A stretch of 64,000 bases of DNA, taken from positions 13,508,501 to 13,572,500 of the forward strand of contig NC_080727.1 in the NCBI RefSeq assembly GCF_019097595.1, in the 5' to 3' direction. Source of the stretch: Hemibagrus wyckioides. Lineage: Eukaryota > Chordata > Actinopteri > Siluriformes > Bagridae. The translations under genes were made by a program, and so were the position numbers. The notes under the pieces were generated by a model. It was not told the origin of the DNA. It worked only from the letters and a program-made list of their open reading frames with translations, and did no database searches. Of the stretch, positions 1 through 12,300 are shown piece by piece; the stretch's first letter is position 1; each line of letters starts with the position of its first letter.

Positions 1-293
1 AAAAAACACCACACAGACATGGCAAACTCCTTCTCATGGAGACCTCGAGTCTACCATTAGGAAACCAACCCCATGAGACGCGAGTCAGGGCAAGGCGGCG
101 TGTTTGTTATTGCACAAGTTTGAGGTAAACCACAGGACCTTGGACTGAACTAATCAAGTGTAGAGAAGTGAAAAGAACTTTTTTTAATGACAACTCTTAT
201 GTATGGATGCCAAAATAAAATAATAGTAGTAATACAGAAAAAAATACCCTCTGGCTAAAAATAACAAAAAAAAATATCAGGTTTGGTACATAC

Positions 294-364
294 CACATCT
301 TTCAAATTCACTGGACACTTCTGCTCACACAGGAGCTGAACAATCACAATGTTCCCGTTGGCAG
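294..364 (-). CDS. rai14: rai14 coding exon 6 (ankyrin repeat), last exon in window
   Basis: 71 nt. The acceptor is CTCTCGCAG ending at 365 and the donor GTATGT starts at 293. It encodes [17 protein letters not shown] then PVNLKDV. It ends in phase 0 with an ankyrin loop that should continue beyond the left edge. Confidence 0.92.
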
Positions 365-3300
365 CTGCGAGAGAAAATAGACAAAACCGGTGAACATGCT
401 GAGGGGGAGAAAAAAAAAAAAACCCATAATGCTAGCACATATTTTGTACACAGTGAGTCACTCTGGAGTAGGAGTCAAACCTCTGATGTTTAATGCTGAA
501 ACTCTGACATCCATTTTAGAAGTCGCCTTCGCTCGGCTATTCTGAATGCGACTTTCGGCTAAAGGAGAAAATCCTTTCGATATATTTTTTTTAAAGCCAT
601 CTACAGTCTGCATCAAACGACTGCAAAGAAAATATGGGAAATATTTGGCAAAGAAAATATTGAGCAAACTATGAAGAATCTTAGGATGAAAAGAAGTAGT
701 AGAGCTCTTTGGCAGTGGTGTTGATGTGGAGGGCTCTGCCTCCACAAAAAGGCTAGTCCTTCTAGTTACAAATTACTAGCATCCTTCAAATACCTTAAAC
801 AGGAAGAAAGCTAGTGAAGAAATGAGTTATTTAGGACATGTGAAAAATTTAATGAATCATCTGCTGGTTACAACAAAATTTCCATATAAATCCGAGAAAA
901 GCTCAGTATCTATGTTCTTAAGATACCATGCTAACAAGAATCTAACCATTTACATTGGACACCCTTAACCAGAGCAACTTACATTCTATGTCATTTTCTA
1001 CAGAGGGTTAAGGGCTTTGCTCAGGGGCCCAGCAGTAGGTGGATATTCCCTCTCTTCAAAGATCTGACTCCTCATTTACTCCATAACAACTCATATTTGG
1101 TTCATTCTTATAATAAACTACTTAATTTCGCCTTGCTTTGCTGTCAAGCATGGTTATTAATGCTTTAGTGATTAATATATTATCACCTATCAATGGTTAT
1201 CATTTTAATGCCATAGCTGTGATATAACACACTATATTGCCAAATGTTTTGGGACACCCTTCCAAATCATTGAATTCGGGTGTTGTTTTTCAGGAGTTGG
1301 ACTCAGCCTCTTAGTTCTAGTGAAAGGAACTCCTAATGCTTCAGCATACCAAGACATTTTGGACAATTTCATGCTCCCAACTTTGTGGGAACAGTTTAAG
1401 GGATGACCCCTTCCTGTTCCAACATGACTGTACACCAGTGCACAAAGCAAGGTCCAGTCCTGAGTTCTGACCTCAACCTGATAGAACACCTTTGGGATGA
1501 ATTAGAGCGGAGACTGAGAGAGCCAGGCCTTCACGTCCAACATCAGTGCCTGACCTCACAAATGCGATTCTAGAGGAATGGTCAAAAATTCCCATAAACA
1601 CACTCCTAAACCTTGTGGAAAACAAGGAACTCTTCTATTCCCAGAAGAGTTGAAGCTGTTATAGCTCTCAAAGGGCAGGTCGACTCCATATTACATTCGT
1701 GTGCATGTAAAGTCAGACGTCCCAAATCTTTTGGCAATATAGTTAATATAAAGTATAGCTAAGTAAAACTTCCAGAAAATGTCAACACTGCTTGGTAGAC
1801 CTGGGATTCAAACTCACAACCTTCCTAAAACTAGTTGTATCGACTGTCACAGTGTTTCGAAAGTCACATGCTCAAGAGGGATTATTTATTGTATACACAG
1901 ACCAAAATGAATGAATATAACACTATCAAGCAACAAAGCAACATGCGAGCATTCATTTGCTACGTAGGTGTGGATCTTTTCAGTGACGGATCTTTTCAAC
2001 TTTATGCAAATTAGGCATGACGCAATAAAATCACAAATCCAAACAGATACCTTGAATGATTAGTGGTATCAGTACAATGGAGTCTGTGGTGTGACATTTC
2101 TTCAGTTTCCCGCTCACAAGCACAGCTCCTATCTACAATTTACTCTTTGACATTGCAAAAATGAATGACAAATGCGGCTTCATCTTATCTATCCATTTAT
2201 ACATGACCTGACATTAAATATGTCTATAGAGCCATTATAAATAAAGATCAAATTTGAAAGGAACTAGTGGTATCACTGGAGCTAGTATAGATCGCTTGCT
2301 TTGCTAATCTGGGATTGTAGTAGCTTAGTGGTTAAGATGTTGGGCTACTGAACAAAAGGTTGTGAGTTTGAATCCCAGGTCCTTGAGGAAGGTCTTTAAA
2401 CCTCAAATGCTCAGTTGTATAAAATGAAATAAAATGTAAGTCGCTCTGGATAAGGGCATCAGCCAATTGCCAGAAATGTAAATGCTAATAAAGCTAGTTA
2501 CTACTTCTGAAGCAAGTTGACTGTACATTTAATATGATTTATTTAATAACAAATAAGCTTCTGAAGCCATACACACACACACAGTATCTAAAGCTTCTCA
2601 CTGGAACTGAAAAACGACTACACAAGAAAAGTGACCAGCAATTTTTCCATGATTGAAATGCAGTTTGTAAATAAAACGAAAGTACAGAGTGGCTGATGTC
2701 TTCAACCCCTGCTGAGTAACGAGCACTAAATGATATCCTGCCAACACTGGCATGGACGCTGGTGTTTATTAAAAAAAAAAAAAAAAAAAAAAGGAAAAGA
2801 TGCTCCATTTTGAGCAGGCGTATTGTCACATTGGTCGGCTCTGTGCTGTTTTGACGCAGGAGAGGGACTGACTGGCGAGCACTTTCTCCTCTAAAAGGGA
2901 AAAACAAATATGACCCTACATGACCTCACCGCTCTCTGACTGAGATTTAATACTATTTTTTTTTTTTTTTTTTAGAGCCAAGGACAAAGACAAATGCTGC
3001 TGAAAATTCAACCATACTGGACACTTAGGACATGGACTGACATATCAGTAGCTACAGATGATTGAATCAGTTCATTCTGGTCTTCACTCAATTAGCCAAT
3101 GTGCCTCCTATTTGATTTGTCTGGAACAAAAGTTTGCAATTGCATGACCTGCCAAATTCCCGAAATAAAGCTATTCCTTAAAATTATGAAAGTTTCTCAC
3201 CTGCGTAATGAAGAGCAGTCCTCCCACCACTGTCCAGAGCGTCTATAGCACATTTACTCTGTAGGAATAAAGACATCAACATTTACTCAACCAAAGCCTT

Positions 3301-6300
3301 CCAGCAGCTTAGATATCTTACTGAGATGTAAATAAAAGGAACACTCTAGCATAAAACTAGCATTTAATATTATTTGTCTTGTCTTGTATTATTGAAATAA
3401 GGGTGATATAAGAAATGTGAAATTTGTAATAGGAAACAGTAATAATTTATGCCAACAATCAGGAAGAACAATTCTCTAACAGGTTTCCTAATGCTATGCT
3501 CACACACACAGCGACTAAAGATTGTTCATTTTCAGTAAAAGATGGTGACATGAGTGATAGAGTCCATCAGTGATCAGACGTGGGCGTGTCCAGTGATGCA
3601 ACAAAGTTGAACTTTATGCAAATATGATTATCAATGGGAGTGAAGACAGTCGAACGCATGTGGTCCATAGAGCACTTCTCCTTCATCTCATATATGATGC
3701 CGATATAAACTGCTGAATTTTATACACAAACACCAAATTTCCCTCCTGAACGATTCATTTTAATTCATAGAGATGAGAAAACCAGACGTAGAAGGAACCC
3801 ATTTCCAGTTCACACAGACCCAAACCCCACTTTAACACACATTTACACCCTGCTAGAAAAACCAGTCTCGTTTACTCCCAAAACCAGTTAATTAGTTGTC
3901 TAGTTACATCTGAACTCGGACCTCAAATTCTTTCTAGACGGCGCCGCGTGATGATAAGGAAAGAATTTCCCGATACTGTGCACATGTGGATATATATAAC
4001 GCCAATGCAGGCTGTAATCGTCTTTTATCATCATCTAGATTGTCAAACAAACTTCTTTTCATGCCAAACAACGAACAAATACCAGGATTCCAACCAGGAA
4101 TGTAAACAGCACTGAAAAAAAAAAATGCTGGTAATCTGCATGATGAATTCATGAAAAAAATAAAAGTGCAGCTCGGTTTGCTGTACAGGCCTGAGCCTGC
4201 GGATATTTACACATACAGACCAGCGCATAACTGCATTTCAGAAATTGGATATATATAGATGCTTTATTATGGTTTAATCACAGACCAAATAAAATCTAAA
4301 TCTTTGTGAAACTTCACAGTGCTTTATTGTGTAGGTGTGTTGAAAGTTAAAGCAGTTAATCCTATGCATAAAATATTTGTACACGGTGCTAATGTAAACT
4401 TTAGCAAATTTTTTGTTTCTAGAAAACAATGAAGTGTAAAAAAGCAGTGTTATAATCTGCTCTACGTCTACACCATCATTAAACATATGGTGTCTCTTGC
4501 TAGGAAGGAATTTATCTATAATTTTGCTTATTCTTTTTACAGACGTTGCTCAAAAGCTCCTGGTTACACTGATGAAGTTGACTAAATATAGATATAGAAG
4601 GTAAATTATTTATCAACGCACTCTCTGGAGTCAACCAATTGAGGATAAGTTCCCTATTTGAGGCTGGTTCCTCTCAGGGTTTCTTCCTCATATTGTCTCA
4701 GGGAGATTTTCTTTGACACGGTTGCCTCTGGCTTACGCATTCCTGATAAATTTAAAATTTTTTGCTATGATGTCCATTGTTTAAGAAAGGGGGTCTATAA
4801 ATAACAATTATAATTAATTCAATTTAGTAACACTGCTTTCTTTTCTACCAAAATATACTAAAGCTAACATGTGTACAAGTATTTCGATGGATGTTTCATC
4901 TCGGTAAAGACTCACTTATAGATAATCTCACCTGGATACCGTATACTTGTATACTAAGAACTGCTGCTGTAAAATCACCAAGAAGGTCTTTTCAGGAGTT
5001 ATTATTAAGTATCTGCTCAAACTGCACACCTTTTCAAAACCCTTCACTGTTCTATACCTGTATAACGATTTAAAAACAAATCCAGCATCACCCAGAAGAG
5101 TTATGGATTGTCTTCCGAGACTGGTTCCTCTTGAGGCTTCTTCCTCTCCATCATCATCTCCTCAGGGAGTTTTCCCTTCGGTGAGCTCAGACTTGCTGAT
5201 CAGAGATCTAAATCTGCATCCGGATTTCTGTAAAAGCTGCTTTGTGCTTTGTGTATTGCACACAAATACCATTTTAACAGAAATGAATTAATCACTTCCT
5301 ACCAGCCTGAGCGGAAATCTAGCTGTACGGTGAGGTCCCTTGTGCGCTAAACAAGCAGGATTTGCACTTTAGTATGGTCTCACGACGCCTGTACGGCTCC
5401 ATCAACAGCTGTATGGCACATGACTCTCGCAGGATCACGTTATGAAACTTGGCACACATTAATGCTGCAGAATCTCCATTCAGAAACAATATGTGCATTA
5501 TTTATTGAGCAGACGGAATTTCCACAGCACACTGTGACCAAACAAGCAGGAGAATGGTGCAGGACGAGGCTTGGGGCTGCATCACTGGGGCTTGATAATT
5601 TAACAGATTTTTTGCACTGTAACTTGGTTACTTTTGACTTTCTGCTGCAAGACTTTGTCGCCTGGAGGTTTGGGATTGGAAACATCTCAGTGGTGGAAAG
5701 TAACATCTGTTTTGTTTTTTCCCGTATCTGTACATTTTACTTGTTTTCTTTTTTTTAACTACATTTTATAAGACGTTCTAATTTCAACTCTACACATTTC
5801 TGGTCTGGTGTAAAATCTGTGCCAAATCAAAATGTGCAGGTCGAATAATCTGCTGTAGTGACCCTGACTAGGGAGAAGGACAACAGCAACTACATTTCTC
5901 GACAAATCAAATTTTTCAGACAGCTCCAAGAATCAAAATTCCCAATAAATCTAATCTAATAAAAACCTAAATCAATCAGTACAGGCATGCTGATATTAGT
6001 GTAGGACAGGCCACCTTCTTCTATTGCTCAGTGGTCTAGTTCTAATGCTCATGCTCCCATTGTTGGTGCTTTCAACAGTGTACAGGGCACTGTGCATGGG
6101 CACAGGGCACTCAGCATGGGCACCCTGACTGGTCTGCGGCTATGCAGTCCCATACGCAACAAACTGCGATGCACTGTGTATTCTCACACTTTTGTTATCA
6201 GAACCAGCATTAACTTCTTCAGCAATTTGAGCAACAGTAGCTCATCTGTTGGATCGGATCACACGGGCCAGCCTTCGCTCCCCACGTGCATCAGTGACCC

Positions 6301-9300
6301 TTGACCATGTCACCAGTTCACCACCGTTTATTCCTTAAAGCACTTTTTATAGATACTGACCACTGCTGGCCGGGAACACCCCACAAGAGCTGCAGTTTTG
6401 GAGATGCTCTGATCCAGTCGTCTAGCCATCACGATTTGGCCCTTCGTCAAACTCGCTCAAATCCTTACGCTTGTCCATTTTTCCTGCTTCTAACATCAAC
6501 TTTGAGGACAAAATGTTCACTTGCTGTCTAATATATCCCACCCACTATGAGGAGATAAGTCTTATTCACTTCACCTGTCACTGCTCATAATGTTATGCCT
6601 GATCGGTGTATATATGACATAGAAAATGAATAAACTGAGATACAGGGTTGAAGAGTGAAATATAATTTAAATTCTACATGTGAATAATAATTTAAAACAA
6701 ATTAACATGCCTATAATGAGACTTATATCCATTTCAGGAGCTTAGCAACAATTACAGAAGGACAAAAATTAAATAGAGATTTTCACACTTGAAACAGTTA
6801 ACCCTGGGAATCTCGAAACTTCAGATAAACAGAATCTAGGGTCATGCTGTACGATGTTTCACACTGTACATTCCTAAACCGCTCTGATTTCAATATCTGT
6901 GCTGTAAACAATCACGAGTGGATAAATACAGCGTACGACCACTTTGCATAACGTCTCGTCTCGTCTTTGGTTTAAAGGCTCCTGAAATGCAAAAAAAAGG
7001 GGGAAAAAAAGCCATGTTTTTAACTACTGTTTCCATAACACACAGGGTTTCTGCGACTGTTTAAAGCACATGATATGAGACATAAACACTGTTCGGTTTC
7101 TGATTGAGTGTCTGTTGCTAAGCGTAACATTTCAACCACATCATTTCACACTGGTCACGTTCGGCGCCTCAATTTGGGGTTAACGCAAAAAAAAAAAACC
7201 CGGAGCTAACCTTGCTTCAGAGCAAGCCAGGATAAAATGCAGAGCTAACTCTGCTTCTGAATTATAAGTGTGTAACGATCCTCTAGCTGGGGTTAAAAGC
7301 AGGGTTTAGAATGACAATAACTCAGGGTTAAGTGCAGGATAAAAAAAAAACCTTAAGTGTGTACTGACTATTTTATTTATTTTTCCATTCTGCCCAGTAA
7401 CAAGCAGCAATATGTATGATTTAGTGTGAACATATGAAACTGTATTATGCTGACCGATTCAGAGATACACATCATCACATTCATGTCTGGTCACATTCAT
7501 CTCTGATCTCAGGATACTGCGTGATTTAACACACACGTTTCAGGTCATTGGTCACAGTCTTTCCAGAAGTTATCTGTGTGAGTGAATCTCACAACATTTA
7601 CACTGGGAGGAGGAATGGAAAAGTCTTAAACTCAAACAAATACTTCAGCATGAAAAATATTCACCAAAAAATAATGATGTATATCGAGATGATTGCAATG
7701 GATATTTTAGATATTCGTGTTGTTACTGTACCTGTATGAGTTTTTTGGCACATTCCTGGTGGTTGTTTTTGGCAGCAAGGTGTAAAGCACTAAAACCTAC
7801 AACAAAAGGAGGAGAAAAAAACAATGAGTTGCCTTCAAACACCTCAATTCAACAGAGTGTTTTTAATGATATTTTGGCTTTAAGCAGTGATTGTTGTTTA
7901 AAAGACACCGAGGCGATTATGTGCTATAGAAAAGAATTGTCTGCTTTATACTGTATCTTGCATATTAACACTGAAAGTATGTGAAATGATTCCTGTGGAC
8001 GTATTAAATAACAGCAAACAGAGCTCAGTGTCTTATGTTCAGAAGTAAAGAAGGAAGAGTGCAGGCAAAAACAGAGTAAGTGCAGTGAAGTACTGTGTGT
8101 TTAAACCCAACCTGAAGCGTCCACTACACACACATCAGCTCCGTGGGCCAAGATGATGGCGAGACACTCAGTCTGACCCCGAGTTGCTGCAACGTGCAGC
8201 CTGAAAGAGAAGAGACACACGTTGACACAAACACACACAAGCATATTTATAGGACACACACATTTATGAACACGCACACTTATAAAGACAGACACATATA
8301 CGCACAACTATGCAACCACACACACACGCTCGTGAACACAAAGACGCGGTCATGAACTCACATGCGCACACGAACACGTGCTCATGAACAAACACACACA
8401 CGCTCATGAAAACACACTCATGAACATACACACACACAAGATCATGAACACACACATCTGCACACATTCATGCACATGAACACACATGCACATAAATACA
8501 CACGTTCATGAACACACACACACACACGTTCATGAACACACACAAACACGTTCATGAACACACACAAACATGTTCATACAGATGCTCACGCTCATCAACA
8601 CACACAAACACGCTCATCGACACACACACGTGCACAGTCATGCACCTGAACACAGACACACACCCATTTATAACCTAACATACATGAACACTTCAGATTC
8701 AGTAAGACATTTTCAGGCTTTTTTGATACACTAGTATAATGCAGGAATTCTCTAATTACATTTAGACATTTATCTGATGCTGGTATCCTAACTAACCTAA
8801 AGCTAAGCCATGATGTTCCTCAGCGGTAACACAACTATTCCAGCTGAAACCATTTCATACTAAAACAAAAATCACATGGTCAGTGGAGTATATGATTAAA
8901 AAACTGTCCGGTTATTATAGTGTCCTGATTTAACAGACCAATAATATTTAGATATTTATAGATATATAGATATAGAGATTATAAATCAATTTATAATAAA
9001 AGAAATTTATAATAATGATTATAATTAAATATCATATTTATATTTAAGATTTATGCCATTTAGCATGCTAGACATACAGATGTATTTGTAAATTTAAAAT
9101 CCTGCGAGTCGCCAGATACGAGAATGTGGGGTGTGAATAAATACCTCTCAGCGATACCAAGATAAAAGGTGTCATTTATTCCTCAGTAATATTCTGGGCT
9201 TTAATACATTCAAACACTCATACTTGTATCAGATTGAACAAATCAGTGGACATGTAGTGGTCCATCAGCTGCGTCTCTTCTCCGTTATTCATGATTAGGT

Positions 9301-12300
9301 GCGGGATAGATGCAGTATCAAATCACATGAATTTTGTCCTGGGCTCACAAACAGCTAACACATGTCTTATGTATTTATTACCGATTTAAACCTGACAGAT
9401 TATGCTCGTCAAGATTTGATTAGATTTACTCGAGCATTTAAAATGAACAATTTAAAAGGAAGCGATCCAAAACAAAATCAATCATATTAGACGAATAAAA
9501 ACTCGGCATTCAATTTGGACTGCAGTAACCATGTGCTATAAACAGTGGAAGATGTAGTGGGAGTGTATATTCGTTATAAAAATGATATAAATAAATGTAA
9601 TATATTAAAAATGTGACTTTGGATAATATACATTACTACACTACCTTTTTATTCAGTTATTTAATTTAATTTAACTTTAAAATCTTCTATCTTTCTGGTC
9701 TTGTATGCTCTAGATCATTATCATTTTTAATTCCTTAATTAAAATATACCTGAATATTTAGCACATGCTGTGCTCAGGATGTTTGTATTTACCATTTAGT
9801 TGTCGTCATTTTCAGCTCCCTCTAAGCTTTTTACCTTTCATGGAATTTTGTGGGTGTGGCTAAAGCAATTGGGAATTTAATGCAGGTTGAGCTTTCTTAG
9901 TGGACGATAAGCCTTGGTAAATCTGGGGGGACTTTTTAGTTTGACACCAAACAAGGAGAAACATCTGGGGATACTTATAAGATGAGCAATTGGCTTGTTG
10001 GAAAAATGTAACAAATAAAAAAAATTTAAAAGCAGGTTATAACACGTGAACCTGTCTGCAGGCAGTGTACTGTAGCAGACATCTGACATGAGACTCGGGA
10101 GAAAACTTGACCTTCTTTGAGTGTTTCATTCATCCTCAAATACGGAAAAACGTGTTCCCAATTAAATTCTAACAAACATCTGTATTTTATATAAGTTTAG
10201 AAATCAGGAATTACAAATAAAAGGACAGAAAGAGTCAATATCAGACATATAGCTATCAGAAAGTGGTCACGCCAGATGATTTCTGGTTGCACAACATGAT
10301 ATATTTTGGGTTCACCTGCACAGATCTGATCGAGTTCCTCAAGGCTGCCAGGTGAAAGTTTGATTGTTTTTATAGAAAAGCCTTTCTTGATGGTTGCACC
10401 AGATGATGAAAAAGGGGTAAAATAAAGAATTAAAAGCAGGTTATAACATGTGAACCTGTTTGCTGGCAGCGGAATAGAAATGTGACATGAGACTCCGGAG
10501 AAAATTTGACCTTCGTTGAACGGTTCAAGCTTTCATGTTCACTGCAAAGAGAAAGCGAGTCTGGTTTCTCTTCAAGTTCTCTGTCGTTTTCTTAGCAGTT
10601 TGTAGAGCTTCCTTGTTATGTACCTTTACTGTTAGCACTTTACGAATAAAATGAAACTGATAATCCAGGCAACTTTCTCGGTTACATTAAACATACTGCT
10701 GCTTTTTCTGACACAATAATCATGACAGAAAATCAATCAGGAACAAAGTAAAGATTTGGATCAATAAGAAATTCTCTCTGTACTCACGCTGACTTGCCCT
10801 CGCCATCCAGTTTGGTGGCACTGGCTCCTTTCTTGGCCAGGAGCGAGGTGACCTTCTCCGTCTCTCCATGCTCCACGGCGCTCAGGAGACGCTCATCATT
10901 TTTGCTCCATTCGTTGGACTGAAAAAAACATACAGCAGGTGGGTTTCAGAACATTCACAATAACAGAGCTGAAGAACAAAGAGCTTTCAGGGCTTTCTTT
11001 GAATCCATCAATACAACCTGCACCAGCTTCTAGCAGAAGAGAAACAAAATGCAACTGGTTTATTTCCAGTTACAACAGCAGACAAAAAAAATGAAATGGT
11101 TCATCAGAGTCTTTTCAGCAGCTACAGTACATAATTGATGCTATTTCACTCTATTCACTCTTGATTAACTGTAGACTGCATGCAGAAGAGTTTTGTGCAC
11201 AATCGGCACAAAGGCCAACTATTTCATCTCAGAATCAAACAGAATCTGCATCATCTTGCTGTATTTTAATTGTACTGCCAGGCGTATAGTTTCATCATAA
11301 TCTGCTGCACCTTGCAGGATCTGTGAATCACATGCCTTGAATTATTTGTCATTTCACTGAATAGTCATTCCTCATGTTTCCTGTGAAAATGCATTTTCAT
11401 CAAATTGCCATATTTTTCAGATTGGCACACCTTGCCATTTTAGCAAAAATCACCCCCCCCTGCAGTTTTACACAAAATAAAAAAACAAACAAACATGCAA
11501 GCATTATTTCTGAATTTCTGAAAGCCTTTCTATTCTCATTTCTCTTCTACGGGGAAGACTTTTACTCTTACTTTAGGATGAGTCAAAGCGCTACCTGTGG
11601 AATATACAGCCTCTGTATATATGAATCAGGAATTAAAAACAAAAGGACAGAAAGAAATCAATGGAACATGGTCATGCTAGACGATTTCTGGTCACACCAC
11701 ATGATATACACTATATTGCCAAAAGTTTTGGGACACCCCTCCAAATCATTGAGTTCAGTTGTTTTTCAGGCGTTCAGCTTGGCCCCTTAGTTCCAGTGAA
11801 AGGAACTCTTAATGCTTCAGCATACCAAGACATTTTGGACAATTTCATGCTCCCAACTTGGTGGGAACAGTTTGGGGATGACCCCTTCCTGTTCCAACAT
11901 GACTGCACACCAGTGCACAAAGCAAGGTCCATAAAGACATGGATGAGTGAGTTTGGTGTGGAGGAACTTCACAGAGTCCTGACCTCAACCTGATAGAACA
12001 CCTTTCGGATGAACTAAAGCGGAGACTGTGAGACAGACCTTCTCGTTCAACATCAGTGCCTGACCTCACAAATGTGCTTCTAGTGGAATTGTCAAAAATT
12101 CCCATAAACACACTCCTAAACCTTTTGGAAAGTCTTCCCAGAAGAGTTGAAGCTGTTATAGCTGCAAAGGGCAGGCCAACAGCATATTAAATTAATGTGC
12201 ATGTAAAGGCAGACATCCCAGTTTTGGCCTGGCATGCAGTCTCCACTCTAATTCATCCTAAAGGTGTTCTATCAGGTTGAGGTCAGGACTCTGTGAAGTT

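Larger units (their letters stand above)
365..3200. other. rai14 intron, 2.8 kb
   Basis: Holds the split SINE, the family A Tc1 element and the SINE at 2320, plus poly-A/poly-T tracts at 2770-2792 and 2956-2974. Nothing else recognised. Confidence 0.85.
3259..7731. other. rai14 intron, 4.5 kb
   Basis: Holds two retroposon tails and the family B Tc1 element. The stretches 3300-4600, 5300-5990 and 6620-7700 show no recognisable feature. Confidence 0.85.

Noticed and set aside
10788..10918. Assignment of the ankyrin gene to UACA or ANKRD24
   Set aside because: Both paralogues share the layout, but [15 protein letters not shown] and the [10 protein letters not shown] start fit RAI14 better as I recall the families. 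A protein search would settle it.
11661..11993. Possible host gene of 110 codons
   Set aside because: The sequence [12 protein letters not shown] and FQHDC identifies a Tc1-type transposase remnant, with the frame starting in unrelated flank.
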